Assembly (NCBI RefSeq): GCF_036014175.1 | Contig: NZ_CP107917.1 | Span: 7,192,001-7,256,000, forward strand | Origin: Streptomyces sp. NBC_00443 | Lineage (GTDB): Bacteria > Actinomycetota > Actinomycetes > Streptomycetales > Streptomycetaceae | Direction: 5' to 3' | DNA length: 64,000 nucleotides | In this document: piece by piece, positions 33,302-42,079 of the stretch | Layout of the letters: every line of letters begins with the position of its first letter | Position numbering within the stretch: position 1 is the stretch's first letter | Notes under the pieces: generated by a model | Databases searched by the model: none | Told to the model about the DNA's origin: nothing | The model's input: the letters and a program-made list of their open reading frames with translations, nothing else | Translations under genes and position numbers: made by a program

Positions 33302-34615
33302 ATGAACGCACAGATATGGCATGGGCATGCCACAAAGAGAGCTGCCGTTCTGATCGGCTGCACGGCCCTCGTCCTCGGTCTCACCGGTACCGGGGCGCAA
33401 GCAGGGCCCCGTGACCTCGGCCGTCAGGTTCTTGCTCCGGGTGACGGCTGGGGCTCTGCGGGGGCGGGGACGACCGGCGGGTCGGCCGCCGACTCCGAGC
33501 ACGTGTACACCGTCACCACCTGGGCCGAGTTCAAGGCCGCACTGAAGGCCGGGGGCAGTGCTCCCAAGATCATCAAGGTCAAGGGCATGATCGACGCCGT
33601 CTCCGCTGGCTGCGACGCCTTCGCCGCCGACGGGTACGACTTCCAGCAGTACCTGAAGGACTACGACCCGGCCGTCTGGGGCAACGACAAGCCCGCCAGC
33701 GGCCCCCAGGAGGACCTGCGGGTCGCGTCCGCCGCCGCCCAGGACTCGGCGATCAAGGCCGCCGTCCCCAGCAACACCACCATCGTCGGCGTCGGCAGGA
33801 ACTCCGGCATCCTCGGCGGCAGCCTCCAGATCAAGGCCGTCTCGAACGTCATCCTGCGCAACCTCACCATCGAGGCCCCGCTCGACTGCTTCCCCAAGTG
33901 GGACCCGACCGACGACAACAAGACCGGCAACTGGAACTCCGAGTACGACGCCGTGGTCGTCCACGGCACCGACCAGGTGTGGATCGACCACAACACGTTC
34001 ACCGACGGGCGCTACCCCGACAGCACCCGGCCGGCCTACTTCGGCAAGGTCTTCCAGCAGCACGACGGGCTGACGGACATCGTGCGCGGCGCCAACCACG
34101 TGACCGTGTCCTGGAACTCCTTCGAGAACCACGACAAGAACATGCTGATCGGCAACAGCGACAGCACCGCCGCCGAGGACGCCGGCAAGCTCAAGGTCAC
34201 CCTGCACCACAACCGCTTCGACGGGATCCTCCAGCGCTCCCCGCGCGTGCGGTTCGGACAGGTCGACGCCTACAACAACCACTACGTGGTGACCGAGGAG
34301 CAGAAGTCCGACTACTACATCTTCGGCATCGGCATCTCCTCGCAACTGCACGCCTCCCACAACGCCATCTCGCTGCCGGCCGGCGCCAGTGCCGGCAAGG
34401 CGCTGAAGAAGTGGAACGAGGCGCCGCTGACCGCCGAGAACAACTACGTCAACGGGAAGCGGACGGACCTCATCGCCGTCCACAACGCCGAGATCCCTCA
34501 GGAGACCCTCCAGTCCGGGGCCGGGTGGACACCGACTCTGCGGACGAAGGTCGACCACCCCAAGTCCGTCCCGGGAATCGTCGCCCACGGGGCGGGCGCC
34601 GGACGCCTGCGCTGA
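33302..34615 (+). CDS. Secreted pectate lyase, PL1 family (third)
   Basis: The 437-residue protein has a signal peptide ending at GAQA, then a beta-helix with QVWIDHNTFTDGRYPD, DGLTDIVRGANHVTVSWNSF and RSPRVRFGQVDAYNN. It shares the length, spacing and the same C-terminal GWTPTLRTK/HGAGAGR ending as the lyase at 24971-26266, so the two are paralogues; sequence differences are spread evenly, implying an old duplication or separate acquisition. It starts 29 bases after the acetylesterase stop and ends before a strong hairpin. Confidence 0.92.
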   Translation: MNAQIWHGHATKRAAVLIGCTALVLGLTGTGAQAGPRDLGRQVLAPGDGWGSAGAGTTGGSAADSEHVYTVTTWAEFKAALKAGGSAPKIIKVKGMIDAVSAGCDAFAADGYDFQQYLKDYDPAVWGNDKPASGPQEDLRVASAAAQDSAIKAAVPSNTTIVGVGRNSGILGGSLQIKAVSNVILRNLTIEAPLDCFPKWDPTDDNKTGNWNSEYDAVVVHGTDQVWIDHNTFTDGRYPDSTRPAYFGKVFQQHDGLTDIVRGANHVTVSWNSFENHDKNMLIGNSDSTAAEDAGKLKVTLHHNRFDGILQRSPRVRFGQVDAYNNHYVVTEEQKSDYYIFGIGISSQLHASHNAISLPAGASAGKALKKWNEAPLTAENNYVNGKRTDLIAVHNAEIPQETLQSGAGWTPTLRTKVDHPKSVPGIVAHGAGAGRLR

Positions 34616-34627
34616 CCTCAGCGAACG

Positions 34628-34655
34628 GGGGAGGGGCGCACGGTCGCCCCTCCCC
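34628..34655 (+). terminator. Hairpin after third pectate lyase
   Basis: GGGGAGGGGCG (34628-34638) pairs perfectly with CGCCCCTCCCC (34645-34655) around a 6-nt loop, 12 bases past the lyase stop codon. Confidence 0.65.
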
Positions 34656-34696
34656 GACAACCCTCAGTCCGAGCCGCACCGCGAAGGAGCACCCGC

Positions 34697-35833
34697 ATGC
34701 CCTCGCCCCACCTTCAACCTCCCCTTTCCAGAAGGGGATTCCTGCTGGCCGGTGCCGGGGCCGCGCTCGGCCTGGCATCGGCCCCCGCCCGGGCTGCCGG
34801 ACCGTGCCCCTTCGGCCGCTACGGCTCCCCGGCCGACCGCCTGACCGACCGGACCCTGTACGTCGACCTCGCCGGGCACGGCGACTTCACCTCCGTCCAG
34901 GCCGCCGTGACCGCCGCGAGCGGAAGCGGCTGGACGCTGGTCATCGCGCCGGGGACGTACCGGGAGACGGTCGCCGTCGACGTGACCCGCACGGAGATGA
35001 CGTGGCTCGGGGCCGGCGACGACCCGCGTGACGTCGTCATCGTGTACGACAACGCCGCCGGCACCCCCAAGCCCGGCGGCGGCACCTACGGCACCACCGG
35101 CTCCGCCACCACCCTCGTCCAGGCCGACGGCTTCACCGCCCGCGACCTCACCTTCGCCAACGACTGGCTGCGCGCCGACCACCCCGACGTCGGCGGCACC
35201 CAGGCCGTCGCCATCAAGGTGCAGGGCGACAGGTCCGCCTTCCACCACTGCCGGTTCCTCGGCCACCAGGACACGCTGTACGCCGACTCCATGGCCCTCG
35301 GCGTCTTCGCCCGCCAGTACTTCGCGCACTGCTACGTCGAGGGTGACGTCGACTTCGTCTTCGGTCGGGCCACCGCCGTCTACGAGCACTGCCACTTCCG
35401 GACCCTGAACCGGACCGACCTGGCGTCGGCCCCGTACGGCTTCGTCTTCGCGCCTTCGACGGCAGGCGCCAATCCGCGCGGCTACCTGGTGACCCGGAGC
35501 CGTATCACCAGTGAGGCCCCGGACGCCTACTACAAGCTGGCCCGCCCCTGGGTGCCCAGCTCCGACCCGACCGCCCACCCGTCGCTCACCGTCCGCGACA
35601 CCCACCTCGGCCCCGGCATCGACGAGGTCGCGCCCTACACCAACATGTCGGAGTCCTTCCCCTGGCAGGAGCAGCGGTTCGCCGAGTACCGCAACACCGG
35701 GCCGGGAGCGAAGATCACCGTCCCGGAAAACCGGCCCCAACTCACCGCCGGACAGGCCGAGTCAGCGACTCGGCAGGTGTACCTCGGGGATTGGGCACCC
35801 TGGGTGGCCGCAGGGTGCTGCACGAGGTGGTGA
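34697..35833 (+). CDS. Secreted pectin methylesterase (CE8)
   Basis: The 378-residue protein has a Tat signal (SRRGFLLAGAGAALGLASA) and the CE8 beta-helix. Catalytic aspartates lie in CRFLGHQDTLYAD and GDVDFVFGRATAVYEHC, and the arginine in LARPW. It removes methyl esters from homogalacturonan, creating the de-esterified substrate that pectate lyases require, so it complements the three PL1 enzymes. GAAGGAG just before ATG 34697 is a strong ribosome site. A large terminator follows, closing the plus-strand pectin operon. Confidence 0.92.
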   Translation: MPSPHLQPPLSRRGFLLAGAGAALGLASAPARAAGPCPFGRYGSPADRLTDRTLYVDLAGHGDFTSVQAAVTAASGSGWTLVIAPGTYRETVAVDVTRTEMTWLGAGDDPRDVVIVYDNAAGTPKPGGGTYGTTGSATTLVQADGFTARDLTFANDWLRADHPDVGGTQAVAIKVQGDRSAFHHCRFLGHQDTLYADSMALGVFARQYFAHCYVEGDVDFVFGRATAVYEHCHFRTLNRTDLASAPYGFVFAPSTAGANPRGYLVTRSRITSEAPDAYYKLARPWVPSSDPTAHPSLTVRDTHLGPGIDEVAPYTNMSESFPWQEQRFAEYRNTGPGAKITVPENRPQLTAGQAESATRQVYLGDWAPWVAAGCCTRW

Positions 35834-35842
35834 AAGTATCGG

Positions 35843-35879
35843 GAAGCGGGCCGGAGGATCGCGTCCTCCGGCCCGCTTC
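35843..35879. terminator. Bidirectional terminator between convergent genes
   Basis: A perfect 16-bp stem (35843-35858 with 35864-35879) and a 5-nt loop lie between the pectinesterase stop and the stop of the converging ABC permease gene, and can serve both. Confidence 0.8.
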
Positions 35880-35902
35880 AAGGGGTAGTCGCGTACGTCC
35901 CG

Positions 35903-38170
35903 TCAGTCCCGGCGAATCAGCTCCGGGTCGATTCGGCGGCCGACCAGAGGGAGGGTGCCGATGATCGCCATGGCGAGGACGCCGAGGGTGGAGACCAGCA
36001 GTACCGGCACGCCCGCGCCGTCCCAGAAGATCTCGCCGCCGCCCGTGACCAGATAGGCGGTCTCGGCCAGCTTGCCCGCGACCAGGGCCAGCAGCAGGCC
36101 GATCGCGAGAGGCAGGACGACCTGCAGGCACTGCACCGTGCGCAGGGTGCCGGCCCTGGCTCCGATGAGGGCGAGGGCGGTGACCTGGGACCGGCGTTCC
36201 ACGGCCCGGTCGGTGACCGACACGAGGAACGCGGCGACGCCGATGACCAGACCCATCACCATGCCCAGCACGAGGAGCGTCTTGATCACCGTGAGCTGCT
36301 GCAGGGCCTCGATGTTGATGCCCGTCGGATCCACGTCGGCCGTCGGTGCGATCGCGCCGATCCCGTCCAGGACCGAGCGCACCGTCGACGGGTCCGAGGT
36401 GGAGGCGAGGAGCAGCGTGGCGGACGCCGGGACGGCGCCGGGCGGCAGCTTGCCGGGCGGGACGAGGATGTAGACGCTGGACAGGTTCGTCACGCCCTGA
36501 CCCGCGTACAGCACGGTGTCCTTCGGAACCGGGACGCGCAGGGTCGTGCGCTTGCCGTCCTTCTCCAGCGTGTAGGTGGAGGTCTTGAAGGGCTCGTCCC
36601 CGGTGTTCGGATCCGACATGCGCATCACCTTGCCGTCGACACAGCCCTCGACCCGTCGGGTCAGCGCGGCGAGCTGGTCGCAGGTGGCGATCAGGGCGGT
36701 TGCCTGGTTGTCGTCGGTGTCGCTCTGCAGGTCGTTGTCGAAGTCCATGACGACGGCGGACACATCCACGCCGGGAATCTCGCGCAGCCGTTGCTGCTGG
36801 TCCCGGCTCAGCTGGGACATCCGCAGACCGTACTCCTGGGTCGGCGAGGTGTTGCGCGAGACCTGGCTCAGCTCGACCAGGACGCCCTGGGCGAGGGACG
36901 CCGAGAACAGCAGCAGGACCAGGCCGGTGACCACGCGCATCGCGCTGCCCGGTTCGACCTCGTTGCGGCGCATGGCCAGGTTGAGCGCGAGGTTGCCCGA
37001 ACGGGCGAGCCGCTTGGCCAGCAGGTACGACAGCAACGGCAGCGTCAGGACCAGCCCGAGGCCGGTCAGCAGCACACCGCCCGGCACCAGGAGGGCGTTG
37101 ATGCCGTCGCTGCGCGCGGGGTGGTCGGTCAGGCCGGTGGCACTGAAGCCGATGACGATCCCCAGGCCGGTGACGAACAGCAGCCCACCCCAGACACGGG
37201 GCGTCCTGGGGGCCGCCGTACGGCGGGTCGCGAGCGGGTTCCGGGCCGCCGCGCGGGCGCTCGCCCGGCCGACGAACCAGGCCAGCGCCGGACAACCGAG
37301 CAGACAGATGGCCATGGTCTGCCCCGACACGGCGCCGTCAGCGGCGTACCACTTCAGGCCGGGCAGGCCCGTCCGGGCGACGATCTGGTTGAGCAGCCAG
37401 AACTCCGCGAGGCCGAGGGCCGCACCGAGCAGGGCCGCCCCGACGGTCTCGGCGGCGTTGACCCGCTGAGTGCCCTTCGCACTGAGGCCGAGCAGGCGCA
37501 GGGCCGCGAGCCGGCGGTTGCGGCTGGCGGCGGACAGCTTGGCGCACACCGACAGGAAGACGGCGAGGGGCAGCAGGACCAGGGTGGCCAGAGTGAAGCG
37601 GAGGATCTCCAGCGTGGAAGGGTCGACGGCCCAGGTGGGCGGGTACGGGCTGCCGAAGCTCTTCAACGCCCGTGCGTCGCCACCCAGTTGGGTACGGGTC
37701 GTGCCGATGTAGGCGTACAGCTCGTTCGGATCGGTCAGACCGGCCGCGCCGATCAGGCCCTTCTCGGTGCCGGGCAGCAGGCCCTTGAGCGCGGGCTCGC
37801 GCTGGAGTTGGTCGCGCAGGGCAGGGGAGACGTACACCTCGCCCGGGCCGGGCAGCCTGCTCAGGCCGGGCGGCGGCGCGGGCGTGTCCTGTGTGCCCGG
37901 GGCGATGAAGACGCGGCCGAACGGCCGGGAGCCGTGCGGGTCGCGGAACTCCTGCACCAGGGTCCGCTGACCGGTCGGCTCACCGGCGTAGACCCGGGGA
38001 TACCGGGCGGCGGCCCGCCCGTCGTGGGCATCGAGGATCGCCGGGATCGTGAGGACGAGGGCGAGACAGCACACGCCGAGCGACCCGCCCAGGGTCATCA
38101 GCACAAACCGGGCGCGGTTGCCCCGACCGGACCCGAACAGCAATCGTAGACCGAGCAGGAACTCCCTCAT
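35903..38170 (-). CDS. FtsX/MacB-type ABC transporter permease
   Basis: The 755-residue protein has an N-terminal membrane anchor (FVLMTLGGSLGVCCLALVL), an extracytoplasmic region, a three-segment bundle, and a C-terminal FtsX bundle (VIKTLLVLGMVMGLVIGVAA, QVTALALIGARAGTLR). Such permeases work with an ATPase as export or mechanotransmission systems for peptides, lipids or antibiotics rather than uptake. Its ATG overlaps the stop of the ATPase gene by 4 nt. No substrate clue is present, though a small secreted protein is encoded just upstream of the ATPase. Confidence 0.87.
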   Translation of the reverse strand: MREFLLGLRLLFGSGRGNRARFVLMTLGGSLGVCCLALVLTIPAILDAHDGRAAARYPRVYAGEPTGQRTLVQEFRDPHGSRPFGRVFIAPGTQDTPAPPPGLSRLPGPGEVYVSPALRDQLQREPALKGLLPGTEKGLIGAAGLTDPNELYAYIGTTRTQLGGDARALKSFGSPYPPTWAVDPSTLEILRFTLATLVLLPLAVFLSVCAKLSAASRNRRLAALRLLGLSAKGTQRVNAAETVGAALLGAALGLAEFWLLNQIVARTGLPGLKWYAADGAVSGQTMAICLLGCPALAWFVGRASARAAARNPLATRRTAAPRTPRVWGGLLFVTGLGIVIGFSATGLTDHPARSDGINALLVPGGVLLTGLGLVLTLPLLSYLLAKRLARSGNLALNLAMRRNEVEPGSAMRVVTGLVLLLFSASLAQGVLVELSQVSRNTSPTQEYGLRMSQLSRDQQQRLREIPGVDVSAVVMDFDNDLQSDTDDNQATALIATCDQLAALTRRVEGCVDGKVMRMSDPNTGDEPFKTSTYTLEKDGKRTTLRVPVPKDTVLYAGQGVTNLSSVYILVPPGKLPPGAVPASATLLLASTSDPSTVRSVLDGIGAIAPTADVDPTGINIEALQQLTVIKTLLVLGMVMGLVIGVAAFLVSVTDRAVERRSQVTALALIGARAGTLRTVQCLQVVLPLAIGLLLALVAGKLAETAYLVTGGGEIFWDGAGVPVLLVSTLGVLAMAIIGTLPLVGRRIDPELIRRD

Positions 38171-38865
38171 CCCGCCGCTCCCATGAGGGCGAGCACTCCG
38201 TCGGCCATGGTGTAGCGGCTGTCGGCCCGGGCGGCCACCGCCGAATCGTGGGTCACCAGCAGCACGGCGGTGCCCTGTGAGCGCGCCAGGTCCAGGAACT
38301 CCTTCAGAACGGCACCGGCGTTGGCACTGTCGAGGGCGCCGGTCGGCTCGTCCGCGAACACGACAGCAGGCTTGTGCACCAGGGCCCGGGCGACGGCTAC
38401 GCGCTGGTTCTGCCCGCCGGACACCTGGGAAGGCCGCCGCTCACGCAGATCGGCGATCCCCAGCCGGTCGAGTACCTCGGCGGCGGCCTTGAGCGCGGGC
38501 CGCTTGCGCTGACCGGCGAGCCGCAGCGGCAGGGCAGTGTTCTCCTCGATGGTCAGCTCGGGCAGCAACTCGCCGTACTGGAAGACGAATCCGAACCGCT
38601 CCCGGCGCAGGGCGCTGATCTCCTCATCGTCCAGGTCGGCGTAGGTCTGCCCCTCGAAACTGATCCGGCCCCGGGACGGAGGCAGCACCCCCGCCAGGCA
38701 GTAGAGCAGCGACGACTTCCCGGAACCGCTCGCCCCGGTGATCGCCGCGACCTCGCCCCGCGCGAGCGCGAGATGGGCGTCGCGCACGGCGAGGGTGGAG
38801 CCGTAGGAGAACTCGACACCGCTCGCGGAAAGGATGTGTGACGTGTCTGACGTACTGGTACTGAT
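38167..38865 (-). CDS. ABC transporter ATPase; possible ATC start
   Basis: All ATPase motifs are present: Walker A GASGSGKSS, Q-loop FQYGELLPE, signature VSGGQNQRV, Walker B VVFADEP and H-loop THD. The first canonical start is GTG 38787, but beginning there deletes the first strands (ASGVEFSYGSTLAVRDAH) found in every such ATPase. The in-frame reading upstream contains no ATG, GTG or TTG before a stop, yet GGGGGA sits at ideal distance before an ATC at 38865. I therefore extend to 38865 and treat ATC as a rare start or a miscalled ATG. It energises the FtsX-type permease downstream, probably for export. Confidence 0.75.
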   Translation of the reverse strand: MSTSTSDTSHILSASGVEFSYGSTLAVRDAHLALARGEVAAITGASGSGKSSLLYCLAGVLPPSRGRISFEGQTYADLDDEEISALRRERFGFVFQYGELLPELTIEENTALPLRLAGQRKRPALKAAAEVLDRLGIADLRERRPSQVSGGQNQRVAVARALVHKPAVVFADEPTGALDSANAGAVLKEFLDLARSQGTAVLLVTHDSAVAARADSRYTMADGVLALMGAAG

Positions 38866-38926
38866 CGTGTCCCCCGGAGGCCGGAGGGCCCCGGCTGGTC
38901 AGACCGGGGCCCAATGGTTTTGCTGT

Positions 38927-38950
38927 GACTGACGGTGTCACCCGTCAGTC
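38927..38950 (-). terminator. Hairpin after small secreted protein gene
   Basis: GACTGACGG (38927-38935) pairs with CCGTCAGTC (38942-38950), 5 bases after the stop on the minus strand. A second 9-bp hairpin (38886-38894 with 38904-38912) lies further down, before the ATPase start. Confidence 0.55.
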
Positions 38951-38954
38951 TCTC

Positions 38955-39407
38955 CTAGCGGTGGTATGCCTTCGTCACCGAGCAGTTGTCCGGGCGGAGC
39001 GAACCCCGGTCGCGGCAGGCCCGTATCCACGCGTCATCAGTGTGCAGCGCGGCACCGTCGTAACTGAGCTTGTCCAGCCAGACGGTCTTCTTCTGCTTGC
39101 CGTTGAACCGGCCCCAGCCGTATCCCTCGACGCGGACCTGCATGTAGACGTTGTGTCCGTCGCCGTGGTCGGCGTCCCGGAGGTTGCCCTTCCAGTGGAA
39201 GGCGCCCTTGTTGGTGTGCGGAGGCTCGAACTTGTACTTGCCGTCCTTGAACTGGACACCGCCGCTGTTCAGCGTGGGGATGCCCTTCCACGCGGCACGA
39301 GCCTCGGCCGCACCGGTCGTTCCCTCGCTTGCTGTGGCGAACGCTGTCCCCATGCCCGTCAGAAAGAGCCCGGTCGCGAGCACTCCGACAGCCAGCTTTC
39401 GATTCAC
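38955..39407 (-). CDS. Small secreted protein of unknown function
   Basis: The 150-residue protein starts with a clear signal peptide (NRKLAVGVLATGLFLTGMGT, cleaved near AFA-TA). The mature part of about 120 residues has many Gly, Lys and aromatic residues (HTNKGAFHWKGNLRDADHGD) and two cysteines near the C-terminus that could form a disulfide. I do not recognise a family. GTG 39407 with GGGAGGA 7 nt upstream is better than the track's longer frame. It precedes an ABC exporter on the same strand but is separated from it by two hairpins, so it is probably transcribed alone. Confidence 0.75.
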   Translation of the reverse strand: MNRKLAVGVLATGLFLTGMGTAFATASEGTTGAAEARAAWKGIPTLNSGGVQFKDGKYKFEPPHTNKGAFHWKGNLRDADHGDGHNVYMQVRVEGYGWGRFNGKQKKTVWLDKLSYDGAALHTDDAWIRACRDRGSLRPDNCSVTKAYHR

Positions 39408-39617
39408 TTGTTTTCCTCCCGTTTTCCCGACGACAACCTTGATCATCGGGTGCGGGGAACATTAACACGCCACGGCTAGATGGCAATTGGGTATCTGATC
39501 AAGCTGACGTGCTCGGGGGCGATGCTTTGCGGGTGCCATGCACATCATTCACAGACGCCCCCGAACGGAATGGAACCCGAACCCCGAATTCGCCATCCGC
39601 CTCGCGCGCCCGGAGGC

Positions 39618-41833
39618 TCACCCACGCGCAGGCCTGATCCCCTCCAGCGTCGGCACCACCGCCTCGATCGTCCCGTCGTCCGCGAAGGTCATACGGTCGA
39701 TGGTCGTCTCCCGGTGCATGCCGTCACCGCCCGGCCGTCCGGGGCCGTTCAGGGCGAACCGGTGGTAGACGGCGTACCAGTCGTCGGTGCCGGGGGCGTT
39801 GACGACGGAGTGGTGACCCGTGCCGAGAATTCCGTACTCGGGGCGCTTCTGCAGGATCGTGCCCCGCTTGGTCCACGGGCCGAGCGGGGACGGTCCCGTC
39901 GCATAGGCGACGTGGTAGTTCTCGCTGCGGGTGTCGTCCTGCGACCACATGAAGTAGTACGTGCCCTTCCGCCTGATCACGAAGGAGCCCTCGCGGAAGT
40001 TGTCCGGCGTGATGTCCCGTACCTTCGAGGCGTCGTACGACACCATGTCCTCGTTCAGCGGGACCACGTACCCACGCCCGTTGCCCCAGTAGAGATACGA
40101 CGTGCCGTCGTCGTCCGTGAAGACGGCCGGGTCGATCATCTGGCCCTGCAGTGCACCGCCCTTGGCGACCAGCGGTTTGCCCAGCGCGTCCTTGAACGGG
40201 CCGGCGGGCGAGTCGGCCACCGCCACGCCTATCTGCTGCTCGGCGCAGAAGTAGAAGTAGTACCTGCCGTCGCGCTCGGCGATCGCCGGCGCCCAGGCGT
40301 ACTTGTCGGCCCAGCTCACGTCCGGACCCAGGTCCAGGATGACGCCGTGGTCCTTCCAGTGGACCAGGTCCTTCGACGAGTAGGCCTTGAACCGCGTCCC
40401 GCTCCAGCCCTGGAAGCCGTCCGTCGTCGGGTAGATCCAGTACTCGCCGTTCAGGTAGTGCACATCGGGGTCGGCGTTGAGGCCGGGCAGGATCGGACTG
40501 CGGGTGCGCACCGCCTCCACCGTCCAGGTGCGGCGCGTGCCGCCCGCGGCCGTCACCGTGTACTTCTGCGGCTTGCGGAAGTCGCGCCGGGTGCCGGAGC
40601 GCGGGCTGACCGTCGCGCCCTCACCCGCCCACAGCCGCGGGGCCAGGCGCGAGAGGTCGGCGTCCGGCCGCATCGGCAGTACGACCTTGGACGCGCTCTC
40701 GGTGACGATCGCGTACCCTTCTGGTCCCGCGCCGTCGCGTCCACGACCGAGGCGGGGCTCGCGGGATACGCGCCCAGCAGCCGGTCGTACTCCGTCTGCG
40801 TCACCGGAATCACCGTGCCGTGCCGGGGACTTGCCGGCAGCTGGTAGTTCTGCGACGGGGTCCACTTTCCCGAGTCGAGGTCGGTGGTCTCGAAGGGGAC
40901 ATAGCCGCGGCCGCCGTACTCGTCGACGAACAGATACCACTTGTCCTCGGTGTTCGACTTGAACACCGTCGGACCCTCGCCCCGTTCCATCGCGCCGCTG
41001 CCGATGCAGTCGGCGACGAAGTCGTACGACGTGTCGGTCAGGCTCGTCGACTTCTCCGCGGTGATGAACTTCGAGCAGGGACTGGAGGAGCCGGGGTCCC
41101 GCTCGTCCTTGGTGTAGCGGTAGTAGGTGTCCTCGTGCTGCACCACGGTCGAGTCGATGACCGAGTAGCCGGGGTCGTCCCAGACCTTCGGTTCGCTGAA
41201 GGTGCGGAAGTCCTTCGTCGTCGCGTACAGCATCTTGTTGTACGTCGATCCGGTGTGGTCGGGATCGTCCTCGGCGTACAGCTTCGACGCCCAGAAGACG
41301 ACGAACTCGCCGAGGCTGTCGTCCCAGTAGGCCTCCGGCGCCCAGGTGTTGCCCGCGTTGTCGGGGGAGACCTTCACCAGGCGCTGGTCGGTCCAGTGGA
41401 TGAGGTCGGTGGACTCCCAGACCATGACGGACTTGCTGCCGTGCCGCTGGACCTGGTCCCAACTGCCGCTGCTGTTCCGGTACATCCGCAGGTCGGTGGC
41501 GATCATGTAGAACCGGTCGCCCTCGGGGGAGCGGATCACGAACGGGTCGCGCAGGCCCTTCTCGCCGATCGTGGACGTGAGGACCGGCTTCCCGGCGTTC
41601 AGCTCCCGCCAGTGCAGCGGGTCGTTGCCCCGGCTGAGGGCGTACCGGATCTGCTCACCGTCGGCGGTGCCCTCGCCGGTGAAGTAGGCGAAGAGATAGC
41701 CGGCGTACTTGTCGTTCGTCACGGGCTTCACGGGTGGTGCTCCTGAGTCGGCCGTGCCGGGCGGGGCGTAGATCAGCGTGAGAAGCAGAGCCAGCAGGGG
41801 GAGCAGGAGGGTGCGGGCGGTGCGGGGGCGCAT
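39618..41833 (-). CDS. Secreted double-GH43 arabinanase/arabinosidase, frameshifted
   Basis: A signal peptide at ATG 41833 is followed by a first five-bladed GH43-like domain (GYLFAYFTGEGTADGEQIRY, GLRDPFVIR, NTWAPEAYWDD). The frame switches near 40721-40727; one more C there gives RDPEGYAIVTESASK and runs into an Ig-like segment and a second GH43 domain (LNADPDVHYLNGEYWIYPT, QMIDPAVFTDDDGTSYLYWG, REGSFVIRRKGTYYFMWS), to a stop at 39618. Restored length is about 738 residues. It would release arabinose or related sugars from pectin side chains outside the cell. Both halves look intact, so a sequencing indel is likely. Confidence 0.82.
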
Positions 41834-41946
41834 GGCACATCCTGTGGGAGTGTGGGGATTCGGGTGGGGGATTGTGTTCGCTCCAGCTGCCTCGGAGTGT
41901 CATCGGCGGGGAACAGCACGTCAATCGGTGTGCGAGAGCCGTACGG

Positions 41947-41963
41947 GAGCGAAACTTTCGCTC
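41947..41963. promoter_or_regulatory. Operator-like palindrome between GH43 and PL9 genes
   Basis: GAGCGAAACTTTCGCTC is a perfect 17-bp dyad with a central C in the divergent region. GAAACTTTC-type dyads resemble LacI-family sites of actinobacterial xylan/arabinan genes. It lies 114 bases before the double-GH43 start and 117 before the PL9 start, so it could co-regulate both. Confidence 0.5.
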
Positions 41964-42079
41964 GCTTTCGCGGGGGCGCGGCAACCATCCCGGCCACGGC
42001 GGCGACCGGATGCCAGAAGCGGGCCGGGGCGGCCCCTCCGGCCCGCTTCGTCGCCGTTGGCCCAGGAAAGGAACCACCC

